Source: VAXT01 sp963850415
Lineage (GTDB): Bacteria > Actinomycetota > Thermoleophilia > Gaiellales > Gaiellaceae
Direction: 5' to 3'
Assembly: GCA_963850415.1 (NCBI GenBank)
Contig: CAWKLE010000003.1
Coordinates: 310,001-374,000, forward strand
Length of the DNA stretch: 64,000 nt
The notes under the pieces: generated by a model
Seen by the model: the letters and a program-made list of their open reading frames with translations, nothing else
Database searches by the model: none
What the model was told of the DNA's origin: nothing
Translations under genes and position numbers: made by a program
Shown here: in pieces, positions 49,897 through 57,903 of the stretch
Layout: each line of letters begins with the position of its first letter
How positions within the stretch are numbered: position 1 is the stretch's first letter

Positions 49897-50813
49897 CCGG
49901 GGAAGGTGATCCGGATCTCGAGGCCCTCGCGGCTCGTGGCCTCGACGTGGCCGCCGGCGCTCGTGACGATGTGCTTGACGATCGCAAGGCCGAGACCCGT
50001 CCCGCGGGAAGCTCGCGCGCGGTCGGCTCGGTAGAACCGCTCGAACAGGCGCGGAAGGTCGGCGGCGCTCACTCCGACTCCGTCGTCCGCGGCGATGATC
50101 AGCACGTCGTCGCCGGCCCGCTCGACGGAGATCGAGAACGTCACGCCGTCGCCCGCGTAGCGGATCGCGTTCTCGGCGAGGTTCTCGACCACGACGCGCA
50201 GCATCCGCGGCCGGAGCGGGACGTGCGCCTCGTCGTCGAGCTCGACCTTGAGCAGCACTCCGGCCCGCGAGGCCCGCTCGGCGAGCCCGTCCATCACGTG
50301 GCGCACGACCGGCGCGGCCGGGATCGATGCGAGCGAGACGACCGCGCGGCCGGTCTCCAGCTCGCTCAGGAACAGGACGTCGTCGATCAGCTCGCGGATG
50401 TTCTCGACCTCGGCCTTCCCCTGCTCCAGCAGCTCGTCGACGCTGGCCGAGGGCAGCATCGCGGTCTCGAGCAGCGCCAGCAGCCGGGCAAGCGGCGTCC
50501 TCAGCTCGTGCGAGACCGCCGCCGTGAACCCGGCGCGAAGCTCCTCGTAGGCGGCGAGATCGCCCGGCTCGCGCAGGTAGAGGAGCGATTCACGTTTGCC
50601 GTCGACCTCGACCGGAACGCGCCGAGGGCGCCACGGCTCGCTCTGCAGGAGCTGCTCCGGGACGGCCTGACCGGGCACGAGCCCGTCCAGGGTCTCGCGC
50701 GCGCGGCGGCTGGCGACGACTAGCCGATCGTCTTCGTCCAGCACGAGGACGATCTCCGAGCTCTCCTCGAGCAGCTGCCGCCCCCGTTCCGCCTCGAGCT
50801 CGGGGTTCTCCAT
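49893..50813 (-). CDS. Soluble PhoR-like sensor histidine kinase
   Basis: A 306-residue kinase. Residues ~1-85 form a PAS-like domain, then the H-box FTAAVSHELRTPLARLL with His102, N-box VVVENLAENAIRYA, G1 DDGVGVSAADLPRLFERF and G2 GTGLGLAIVKHI. No membrane segment is present, unlike PhoR or SenX3, so phosphate state must be received inside the cell, presumably through PhoU/PstB encoded in the same operon. Start ATG 50813; divergent from a PhoB-type response regulator only 13 bases away, its likely partner. Confidence 0.9.
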   Translation of the reverse strand: MENPELEAERGRQLLEESSEIVLVLDEDDRLVVASRRARETLDGLVPGQAVPEQLLQSEPWRPRRVPVEVDGKRESLLYLREPGDLAAYEELRAGFTAAVSHELRTPLARLLALLETAMLPSASVDELLEQGKAEVENIRELIDDVLFLSELETGRAVVSLASIPAAPVVRHVMDGLAERASRAGVLLKVELDDEAHVPLRPRMLRVVVENLAENAIRYAGDGVTFSISVERAGDDVLIIAADDGVGVSAADLPRLFERFYRADRARASRGTGLGLAIVKHIVTSAGGHVEATSREGLEIRITFPG

Positions 50814-50826
50814 AATCGGCGTCAGT

Positions 50827-51522
50827 ATGGCGAAGGTCCTGATCGTCGAAGACGACGACGTCATCGCGCAGGGCATGGCGCACCATCTGGCGCTCGCGGG
50901 CTACGACCCGGTCGTGGTCGGCGACGGCGACAACGGCCTCAAGCGGCTGCGCTTCGAGACGCCCGATGTGTGCGTCGTCGACCTGATGCTCCCGCGAATG
51001 GACGGCTGGCGGCTGATCGAATCGGCGCGGGCTGAGGGCCTCGGAACACCGATCATCGTGGTCAGTGCGCGCGGGACCGAGCACGACCGGGTGCACGCGC
51101 TCGAGATCGGCGCGGACGACTATCTCGTGAAGCCGTTCTCGATGAAGGAACTCGTGGCACGGGTTCAGGTCGCGTCACGCCGAGGCGGGCGCGAGCAGCC
51201 GGAGCAGCGCGGCGAGCCGATCGAGATCGAGGAGCTCCGGATCGACCCGCTCAATGTGCAGGCGTACCTCGACGGCGAGAGCGCCGGGCTGACGCCGACG
51301 GAGTTCCGGCTGCTCTATGCGCTCGCGCTCGAGCAGGGCCGGGTCGTCAGCCGCGACGAGCTGCTGCAGAAGCTCTGGGGTCGCCGCGAGGGCCACCGCG
51401 ACCGCACCGTCGACGTGTTCGTCCGCAAGCTCCGGGACAAGATCGACCGCCAGGCGCCGCGGCACACGTTCATCCAGACCCGCTACGGCGTGGGCTACAA
51501 ACTCGAGCCGGAGCCGAAGTAG
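50827..51522 (+). CDS. PhoB/RegX3-type response regulator
   Basis: A 231-residue OmpR-family regulator. The receiver has acidic residues in VEDDDV, phospho-acceptor Asp52 in VVDLMLP, Thr/Ser in VVSARGT and Lys in LVKPFSM. The C-terminal winged helix ends RTVDVFVRKLRDKI and FIQTRYGVGYKL. CATAAT at 50811-50816 would serve as a -10 for a leaderless mRNA. It is about as long as, and very similar to, the regulator at 60189, suggesting duplication. Likely pairs with the divergent soluble kinase. Confidence 0.95.
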   Translation: MAKVLIVEDDDVIAQGMAHHLALAGYDPVVVGDGDNGLKRLRFETPDVCVVDLMLPRMDGWRLIESARAEGLGTPIIVVSARGTEHDRVHALEIGADDYLVKPFSMKELVARVQVASRRGGREQPEQRGEPIEIEELRIDPLNVQAYLDGESAGLTPTEFRLLYALALEQGRVVSRDELLQKLWGRREGHRDRTVDVFVRKLRDKIDRQAPRHTFIQTRYGVGYKLEPEPK

Positions 51523-51543
51523 CCGCCAGGTAGGTTTCGGCGC

Positions 51544-52314
51544 TTGAGCGCGCGTGTCGCCTGGATCTCGTACTGCCCGGTCAAGGGCCTCGCGGTCCAG
51601 CAGCTAGACCGTTGCGAACTGACCGAGGCCGGAGTCGCGGGCGATCGACAGTTCTTCCTCGTCGACGAGAACGACCGCCTCGTGAACAGCAAGGGCCGCG
51701 GCATCCTCCAGCAGATCGCCGGGCAGTACGACGGCGAGGCGGATTCGTTGACACTCTCGTTTCCCGACGGCACGACGGTTGCCCGGCACGTCGGCTTCGA
51801 CGGTTCGCTCAGGGCACTGTTCTGGAGGACGACCGTGGACGTGCGCGTGGTCGAGGGGCCGTGGAGCGAGGCGATCTCCGAGTTCGCCGGCCGGAACCTT
51901 CGGCTCGTTCGGGCCTCCGCGCCGGCCACGGATCGGCTGCGCGGCGGCGCGGCGACGCTCCTCGGGACCGGCTCGCTGCGCGCGATGGCGCAAGTCCTCG
52001 GCGTCGACGCGGTCGACGAGCGCCGCTTCCGGATGAACTTCGGCGTCGACGGCTTGCGCGAGCACGAGGAAGACGAGTGGCTCGGACTTCGCGTGAAGCT
52101 CGGCGATGCGGTCGTCGTGCCTCAGGGGAACGTCGGTCGCTGTGCGGTGACGATGCAACACCCGGACACCGGCTCGCCCGACCTCGACACGCTGAAGGCG
52201 CTGGCCGCCTACCGGCCGGGCATCGATGCGACGGAGCCGCTGCCCTTCGGCGTGTATGCGGCGGTCACGGACCCCGGCCGGGTCAGCGTCGGCGATCCTG
52301 TCGAGTTGGCCTGA
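51544..52314 (+). CDS. MOSC-domain protein with N-terminal MOSC beta-barrel
   Basis: A 256-residue protein. The N-terminal beta-barrel domain (ISYCPVKGLAVQQLDRCELTEAGVAGDRQFFLVDEND) is followed by the MOSC domain (~110-256), with the conserved Cys in VPQGNVGRCAVTMQHPDTG and the RMNFGVDG segment. MOSC proteins such as YcbX and mARC bind molybdenum cofactor and reduce N-hydroxylated or related substrates. TTG at 51544 is the only good start. It lies between the response regulator and the ars operon; a link to either is not evident. Confidence 0.85.
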   Translation: MSARVAWISYCPVKGLAVQQLDRCELTEAGVAGDRQFFLVDENDRLVNSKGRGILQQIAGQYDGEADSLTLSFPDGTTVARHVGFDGSLRALFWRTTVDVRVVEGPWSEAISEFAGRNLRLVRASAPATDRLRGGAATLLGTGSLRAMAQVLGVDAVDERRFRMNFGVDGLREHEEDEWLGLRVKLGDAVVVPQGNVGRCAVTMQHPDTGSPDLDTLKALAAYRPGIDATEPLPFGVYAAVTDPGRVSVGDPVELA

Positions 52315-52320
52315 AACCGC

Positions 52321-52360
52321 TTGACATATCGACTTCCGTCAATACGATGGGCGTCGATAT
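52321..52360 (+). promoter_or_regulatory. arsR promoter and operator
   Basis: TTGACA (52321-52326) and TACGAT (52343-52348, 16-bp spacer) form the promoter. ATATCGAC (52326-52333) and GTCGATAT (52353-52360) are exact inverted copies bracketing the -10, a fitting ArsR operator. The ATG at 52359 would make a leaderless or nearly leaderless message. Confidence 0.7.
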
Positions 52361-52700
52361 GACGAACCTCCGGGTGATCGACTGCTGCGTTCCGGTCGGC
52401 ACGCCCTCGCTCGCAGACGACGAGGCGGAGGCGACGGCCCGGGTCTTCAAGGCGCTCGGCGACCCGGCCCGGGTGAAGATCCTCAGTCTCGTCGCGACCG
52501 CCGGTGAGCCGGTCTGCGCATGTGAGTTCACGCCGGCTCTCGGGCTCAGCCAGGCGACGGTCAGCCATCACCTGAAGAAGCTGACGGAGATCGGCCTGCT
52601 CGACCGCGAGCAGCGCGGCAAGTGGGCCTATTTCTCGCTCAACACGGATGCGTTCGAGCAGCTCGCCGGTCTCGTTCGCATCCCGGAGAGCGTCGCATGA
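52359..52700 (+). CDS. arsR: ArsR arsenite-responsive repressor
   Basis: A 113-residue winged-helix repressor. VFKALGDPARVKILSLV and FTPALGLSQATVSHHLKKLTEIGLLDREQRGKWAYFSL form the ArsR fold. Candidate As(III) ligands are Cys9-Cys10 near the N-terminus and Cys53, Cys55 in EPVCACEF, the place of the ELCVCDL site in classical ArsR. I prefer ATG 52359, at the end of the operator; ATG 52347 lies between its arms. The first gene of arsR-arsM-arsC-aqpS, it probably represses the operon until As(III) binds. Confidence 0.9.
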   Translation: MTNLRVIDCCVPVGTPSLADDEAEATARVFKALGDPARVKILSLVATAGEPVCACEFTPALGLSQATVSHHLKKLTEIGLLDREQRGKWAYFSLNTDAFEQLAGLVRIPESVA

Positions 52701-53509
52701 CGACCGAGTCCGCCGACCTGCTGCGCGAGCAGGTCCGCGAGCGCTACGCCCAGGCCGCGCGGGCCGTCGGCACCGGATCGATCGCGACCTGCGGCGACGG
52801 CTCGTGCTGCAACGGGAAGGCAACCGACTTCGGTGAGGGGCTGTACAGCGCCGCCCAGCGGGACGAGATCCCCGATTCGGCCGCGCTCGCATCGCTCGGC
52901 TGCGGAAACCCGACGGCTGTCGCCGACCTTCGCGAAGGCGAGGTCGTCCTCGACCTTGGATCGGGCGGCGGGATCGACGTGATCCTGTCCGCGAAGCGTG
53001 TCGGGCCGAGCGGAACCGCCTACGGGCTCGACTTCACCGACGAGATGCTCGCCCTCGCCCGCCGGAACGCCGCCGAGGCCGGGATCCCGAACGTCCATTT
53101 CCTGAAAGGCGCGATCGAGCAGATCCCGCTCCCGGCCGACTCGGTCGACGTCGTCATCTCGAACTGCGTGATCAACCTCTCGGTCGACAAGCCCGCGGTC
53201 CTGACGGAGATGGGCCGTGTGCTGAAGCCAGGTGGGCGGCTCGGCATCTCGGACGTCGTCGCCGAGGACCAGCTGTCGCCCGCAGAGCGGGCCGAGCGCG
53301 GAAGCCACGTCGGATGCATCGCCGGGGCGCTTTCCAAGAGCGAATACGTCGCCGGGCTCGAGGCCGCCGGCTTCGAGGATGTCTCCGTCGAGTTCACCCA
53401 TGCGGTCGCAGACGGTATGCACGGGGCGATCGTGAAGGCGGTGAGGTCGGAGCGACGCGCGCGTCAACTTCCGGTCCTGCAGCCCGCGACGAGCGCCCGG
53501 TGCTGTTGA
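52697..53509 (+). CDS. arsM: Arsenite S-adenosylmethionine methyltransferase ArsM
   Basis: A 270-residue methyltransferase that converts As(III) to methylated, partly volatile forms. The SAM motif is VLDLGSGGGIDVILSAKRVG. Arsenic-binding cysteines fit GDGSCC near residue 40, SNCVINLS in the middle and HVGCIAGAL later, the three conserved positions in ArsM; an extra CC ends the protein. ATG overlaps the arsR stop (ATGA). It is distinguished from menaquinone methyltransferases by the Cys set. Confidence 0.9.
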   Translation: MTTESADLLREQVRERYAQAARAVGTGSIATCGDGSCCNGKATDFGEGLYSAAQRDEIPDSAALASLGCGNPTAVADLREGEVVLDLGSGGGIDVILSAKRVGPSGTAYGLDFTDEMLALARRNAAEAGIPNVHFLKGAIEQIPLPADSVDVVISNCVINLSVDKPAVLTEMGRVLKPGGRLGISDVVAEDQLSPAERAERGSHVGCIAGALSKSEYVAGLEAAGFEDVSVEFTHAVADGMHGAIVKAVRSERRARQLPVLQPATSARCC

Positions 53510-53536
53510 GAGCTCCGAGTTGACGAGGAGGGACCA

Positions 53537-54172
53537 GTGCACGAGACACTCGACCCCGTTACGCGACACCACATCGATCAGGCGGCGGATCGACTGGCCG
53601 AGGAGTTCGCAGGAGTCTTCTCGCAGGAGACGATCGCCCACTACATGGCGGAATCGACGGATCTGCTCGGCGAGGCGAGGATCAACGTCTTCGTTCCCGT
53701 CCTGGCTCACCGGTTCACACGCGAGCGCCTGAAGGCTCTCGCTCAGGCGGAAGGCATCGTCGACAAAGAGCAGCCCGAGGTGCTGTTCGTCTGCGTCCAC
53801 AACGCTGGTCGCAGCCAGATGGCCGCCGGTCTCCTGAAGCTGCGCTCGAGAGGGCGCATCAACGTGCGCTCCGCCGGCTCCACACCGGGAGAGGAGATCA
53901 ACCCGAACGCGGTCATCGCCCTCGAGGAGCTCGGCGTCGACATGAGCGAGGCGTTCCCGAAGCCGCTGACCGACGAGGTCGTGCGCGCCGCAGACGTGGT
54001 GATCACGATGGGCTGCGGCGATGCATGCCCGATCTATCCGGGCAAGCGATACGAGGACTGGGTGCTCGAAGACCCGGCCGGGCAGGACCTCGAGACGGTT
54101 CGGCGCATCCGCGACGAGATCGACGAGCGCGTGCAACACCTGATCGCCGAACTGCTCCCCGAAGCCGTTTGA
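53537..54172 (+). CDS. arsC: Arsenate reductase of the low-MW phosphatase type with N-terminal helical domain
   Basis: A 211-residue protein. Residues 1-75 form a small helical bundle (LDPVTRHHIDQAADRLAEEF, FSQETIAHYMAES) seen in actinobacterial ArsC-like proteins. The phosphatase domain has the P-loop VCVHNAGRSQ (Cys86, Arg92) and a later MGCGDACPIYPG pair of cysteines for thiol relay, then DWVLEDPAGQ with the catalytic Asp. It would reduce arsenate to arsenite, probably with thioredoxin or mycothiol. GTG at 53537 follows GAGGAGGG. Confidence 0.9.
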   Translation: MHETLDPVTRHHIDQAADRLAEEFAGVFSQETIAHYMAESTDLLGEARINVFVPVLAHRFTRERLKALAQAEGIVDKEQPEVLFVCVHNAGRSQMAAGLLKLRSRGRINVRSAGSTPGEEINPNAVIALEELGVDMSEAFPKPLTDEVVRAADVVITMGCGDACPIYPGKRYEDWVLEDPAGQDLETVRRIRDEIDERVQHLIAELLPEAV

Positions 54173-54826
54173 CGACTGCGCGTCGGCTGACCGCCGAGTT
54201 CGTCGGCACGTTCGCGCTCGTCTTCGCAGGCTGCGGCGCGATCATGGTCGACGCGAAGACGGATGCGCTCGGACACCTCGGGGTCGCTCTCAGCTTCGGG
54301 CTCGTGATCATGGTCATGATCTACGCCGTCGGCCACGTGTCGGGAGCGCACCTCAACCCCGCGGTCAGCTTCGCCTTCGCGCTGAACCGGCACTTTCCGT
54401 GGACGAGAGTTCTCGGCTATTGGGGCGCCCAGCTGCTCGGCGCCCTCGCTGCTGCGGCGATCCTCCGCGCCTCGCTGGGAAATGTCGCGCACGTCGGCGC
54501 GACGCTGCCCGTCGGGCTCGCAGGCCCAGTCGTTCCTCTGGGAGCTGCTGCTGACCTTCTTCTTGATGTTCGTGATCATGGCCGTCGCCACTGATACGCG
54601 TGCCGTGGGCGAAGCCGCGGCGATCGCGATCGGGGGGACCGTGGGGCTGGACGCACTCTTCGGCGGCCCGATCTCGGGCGCGTCGATGAACCCGGCGCGC
54701 TCGATCGGGCCCGCATTCTTCAGCGGCGACCTGCACGCGCTCTGGCTCTACATCGCCGCGCCGCTGACGGGCGCCGTTCTGGGGGCGTTGACGTACCACT
54801 TCCTCCGCTCGAACCCGCAGGAATAG
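54169..54826 (+). pseudogene. aqpS: Aquaporin/aquaglyceroporin (AqpS-like) in the ars operon, one-base frameshift
   Basis: A major-intrinsic-protein channel, 218 aa when repaired. The first half has LTAEFVGTFALVFAGCGAI and the first NPA box GAHLNPAVSF; the second frame has WELLLTFFLMFVIMAVATD and the second box GASMNPARSIGPAF. Dropping one G from the GGG at 54514-54516 joins them as LPVGSQAQSFLWE. The start is TTG 54169, overlapping the arsC stop. In Sinorhizobium, AqpS in an ars operon lets arsenite flow out instead of ArsB, and the same role is inferred here. The frameshift resembles the other G-run errors. Confidence 0.8.
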
Positions 54827-54836
54827 CACCGCGCGC

Positions 54837-54869
54837 GTTCACAGGCCTGACACCAGATCTTCACCATCC
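54837..54869 (+). promoter_or_regulatory. PHO box before pstS
   Basis: Three head-to-tail 11-nt units: GTTCACAGGCC (54837-54847), TGACACCAGAT (54848-54858) and CTTCACCATCC (54859-54869). The GTTCACC core and the 11-nt period are those of PhoP-binding PHO boxes in Streptomyces. The pstS start is 90 bases downstream. Confidence 0.75.
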
Positions 54870-54958
54870 CGCAGCCCCCAGCTCCTCTAGCGGGCCGTAC
54901 CTTGCGGCCGGACCGCATTGGTCTGAGACGACCCACGAAAGGAGACTCGAGGAGAGTC

Positions 54959-56011
54959 ATGAAAGCATTCGCTACACGCAGGAAGCGGCCTCTTGCCGTG
55001 CTTTCCGTTCTGACAGTCGCTATCGCCACTGCGGTAGCCGTCAGCGTCGGCGGCGCACAGGCTCGTCCCCAGGCGGACGAGCTCAGAGGAGCAGGCTCGA
55101 CCTTCGTCGCGCCGCTGGTCGGCGCGTGGCAGACGAAATACCAACCAGCAAAGATCTCCTACAACCCGATCGGGAGCGGCGGCGGCATCCAGGCGATCTC
55201 GACCAAGACCGTCGACTTCGGCGCCAGCGACGCGCCACTGACGGCCGACCAGTTCAAGACATGCGGCGGCTGCGTCCAGCTCCCATGGGCTCTCTCCGCC
55301 ACCGCCGTCATGTACAACCTGCCCGGCCTTCCGAACAACATGCACATCACTGGCCCGATCATCGCAGGCATCTATCTCGGCCAGATCAAGAAGTGGGACG
55401 ACCCGAAGATCAAGGCCGTCAACAACGGCGTCAACCTGCCTTCCCTCGACATCACCCCGGTCTATCGGAGCGATTCGAGCGGCACGACGTACAACTTCAC
55501 CACGTACCTGAACACGGTCAGCAAGCAGTGGAAGTCGCAGATTGGACGCGGCACCAGCGTGAACTGGCCGGCCGGCGTCGGCGCACGCGGTAGCTCCGGC
55601 GTCTCGGGCGTCGTCTCGAGGACCCCCGGCGCTCTCGGCTATGCGGACATCGCATACTCGCTGAAGAACCACCTGAAGTTCTTCTCGGTTCAGAACCGCG
55701 CGAAGAAATTCGCCCGGCCCGGTCTCGCCGGCATCAGAGCCGCTTCGCTGGCCGACCGGAAGTTCAGCGCCACGAACGAACTCTCGATCGTGAACCCGCC
55801 TGGCGGTAAGCGATTCGCGAAGGCTTATCCGATCTGCACGTACACCTACGTGATCCTGCGAACGCAGTCCGACAAGGCGAACCTGCTGAAGCCGTTCGTC
55901 ACGTGGGCGCTCACCTCGGGGCAGCAGTCCGGGCCTCCGCTGATCTTCCAGCCCGTTCCGAAGATCGTCGTCACACGCGGCAAGGCGACGCTCAAGAAGG
56001 TTCACTCCTAG
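54959..56011 (+). CDS. pstS: Phosphate-binding protein PstS
   Basis: A 350-residue extracellular binding protein of the high-affinity phosphate ABC transporter. After a signal peptide (LAVLSVLTVAIATAVAVSVG, cleavage near AQA) come LRGAGSTFVAPLVGAWQ, YNPIGSGGGIQAISTKTVDFGASDAPL, and VYRSDSSGTTYNFTTYL, which hold the phosphate ligands. No lipobox Cys is seen, so it is secreted or wall-held rather than a lipoprotein, unusual for a Gram-positive lineage. The start ATG 54959 has GAGGAGAG upstream; ATG-type codons at 54902 would add a non-signal extension. Confidence 0.95.
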   Translation: MKAFATRRKRPLAVLSVLTVAIATAVAVSVGGAQARPQADELRGAGSTFVAPLVGAWQTKYQPAKISYNPIGSGGGIQAISTKTVDFGASDAPLTADQFKTCGGCVQLPWALSATAVMYNLPGLPNNMHITGPIIAGIYLGQIKKWDDPKIKAVNNGVNLPSLDITPVYRSDSSGTTYNFTTYLNTVSKQWKSQIGRGTSVNWPAGVGARGSSGVSGVVSRTPGALGYADIAYSLKNHLKFFSVQNRAKKFARPGLAGIRAASLADRKFSATNELSIVNPPGGKRFAKAYPICTYTYVILRTQSDKANLLKPFVTWALTSGQQSGPPLIFQPVPKIVVTRGKATLKKVHS

Positions 56012-56029
56012 GTCGTCAGACTCGCGCGG

Positions 56030-57004
56030 ATGTCAGTCGCGCACGAACGAGCCCCCGGCCCCGCCGCCCTTCAGCGGCGGGGCCGCTTCCGCCCTGGGGA
56101 CGCCGTTCTCTACGTCGTCGCGTGCGCGGCCGCGCTGACGGGAGTTGCACTACTCACGCTCATCACCCGCGAGGTCTTCGTCGAGGCCTGGCCAGCGATG
56201 CAGAAGTTCGGGCTCCACTTCCTGACCACTCAGGCGTGGGGGGACAAGGGCAACACGCTCTTCGGCGCGAAGTCGTTCATCTTCGGGACGATCGTCACGT
56301 CCTTCGGCGCCCTGCTCCTCGCAACGCCGATTTCGCTGGCAATCGCGCTCTTTCTCAGCGAGCTCGCGCCGCGCTGGATCCGCGCGGTGGTCGCTCCTCT
56401 TGTCGAGCTGCTCGCGGCCATCCCGAGCGTCGTGCTCGGGCTCTGGGGGATCCTCGTGCTCGGCCCGTTCATCACCGGAAAGATCGGGCCTGCACTGCAC
56501 GGGTCGCTCGGTTGGCTCCCGATCTTCAGCACCGAGCCGACCGTCGGGTCGAACATGTTCGCGGCGATCCTGATCCTGACGATCATGATGATCCCGATCA
56601 TCTCGAGCATCTGCCGGGAGCTCTTCGTCGGCGTTCCATCCGAGCTGAAGGATGGAGCTCTGGCACTCGGCGCGACTCGCTGGGAGGTCGTCAGAGGAGT
56701 CGTGTTTCCCTACGCCCGGGCCGGAATCGCCGCCGCGCTCATCCTCGGGCTCGGGCGGGCGCTCGGCGAGGCGATCGCGGTCACCCAGGTGATCGGCAAC
56801 CGGGTCGCGATCAACAGCTCGCTCTTCCAGCCGGGCGACACGCTGGCCAGCAGGATCGCAGGCCAGTACCAGGGCGCTGACACGGCGCTCCAGATCGCGT
56901 CACTCGTCTACCTCGCGGTCATCCTCCTTGTCTTCTCCCTGATCGCCAACCTCGCCGCCCAGCTGATCGTCCGGCGCGTCGCGGGCCGCCACCAGATCCG
57001 ATGA
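56030..57004 (+). CDS. pstC: Phosphate ABC transporter permease PstC
   Basis: A 324-residue permease with six membrane segments. The N-terminal segment VLYVVACAAALTGVALLTLI is followed by a long outer loop; the ABC permease loop is DGALALGATRWEVVRGVVFPYARAGI, and GRALGEAIAVTQVIG is the PstC signature. It starts 18 bases after pstS and its last bases overlap pstA by ATGA. Confidence 0.95.
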   Translation: MSVAHERAPGPAALQRRGRFRPGDAVLYVVACAAALTGVALLTLITREVFVEAWPAMQKFGLHFLTTQAWGDKGNTLFGAKSFIFGTIVTSFGALLLATPISLAIALFLSELAPRWIRAVVAPLVELLAAIPSVVLGLWGILVLGPFITGKIGPALHGSLGWLPIFSTEPTVGSNMFAAILILTIMMIPIISSICRELFVGVPSELKDGALALGATRWEVVRGVVFPYARAGIAAALILGLGRALGEAIAVTQVIGNRVAINSSLFQPGDTLASRIAGQYQGADTALQIASLVYLAVILLVFSLIANLAAQLIVRRVAGRHQIR

Positions 57005-57903
57005 GCGCCCAACCCCCGACAGCCGATCTCTTCCGCAGCGAGCGCATGCGCCGGCGCCGCATCGTGAACCGGATCGTGGAAGGGGCCGCGACCGTAGCCG
57101 CCCTCCTGGCTGTCGCAGTGCTCGTCGTCGTTGTTGGATCCGTCGTGAGCCGTGGCTGGCACGCGGTCAACCTCGACTTCTTCACGAAGTCACAGGCGCT
57201 CTACTCCGGTTTCGGGCCGCGGCCTGCCTCAGGGATCGAGAACGCGATCATCGGCACGCTCATCATCATCGGGATCGCGCTCTTGATGGCGCTACCCGTC
57301 GCGATCCTGACGGCGATCTACCTGAACGAGCTCGCGCCGAGGAAGCTGGCCGGTGTGCTCACGCTCGCGTTCGACGTGCTGAACGGGATCCCGGCGATCG
57401 TGCTCGGCATCTTCGTCTTCGTCTTCGTCGTCGTCGGCCACGGCCAGGCGGCGTGGAAGGCGAGCTTCGCGCTCGCGATCCTGATGGTGCCGATGATCGC
57501 CCGCTCGACCCAGGAGGTGCTGGCCCTGGTCCCGGCGTCGATGCGCGAAGCGAGCCTCGCGCTGGGCGCCGCGAAGTGGCGGACGACCCTGAGCGTCGTC
57601 CTGCCCCAGGCGGTCGGCGGAATCGTCACCGGCGCGACTCTGGCGACCGCGCGCGCCGCCGGCGAGACGGCGCCCCTTCTCTTTACGAGCGCCCTCTACA
57701 GCGATTCGGTCAGCTACGACCCGCGACAGCCGGTCGCCTCGATCCCGATGTTCATCTTCACCTCGGCGGAGCAGGCCGACCCGGTTCTCCACCAGCAGGC
57801 GTGGGGCGCCGCCGCGGTGTTGATCGGAATCATCCTCATAGCCAGCCTGATCGCACGCTGGTTTGCAGACAGGAGCGTCCGGCGTCTGAAAGGAGAACGA
57901 TGA
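57001..57903 (+). CDS. pstA: Phosphate ABC transporter permease PstA
   Basis: A 300-residue permease paired with PstC. It has six membrane segments; EASLALGAAKWRTTLSVVLPQAVGGIVTG is the coupling loop, and TARAAGETAPLLFTSAL the family signature. AIYLNELAPRKLAGVLTLAFDVLNGIPAIVLGIF is the conserved N-terminal TM region. Start and stop overlap its neighbours by ATGA, so PstC, PstA and PstB are made together. Confidence 0.95.
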   Translation: MSAQPPTADLFRSERMRRRRIVNRIVEGAATVAALLAVAVLVVVVGSVVSRGWHAVNLDFFTKSQALYSGFGPRPASGIENAIIGTLIIIGIALLMALPVAILTAIYLNELAPRKLAGVLTLAFDVLNGIPAIVLGIFVFVFVVVGHGQAAWKASFALAILMVPMIARSTQEVLALVPASMREASLALGAAKWRTTLSVVLPQAVGGIVTGATLATARAAGETAPLLFTSALYSDSVSYDPRQPVASIPMFIFTSAEQADPVLHQQAWGAAAVLIGIILIASLIARWFADRSVRRLKGER

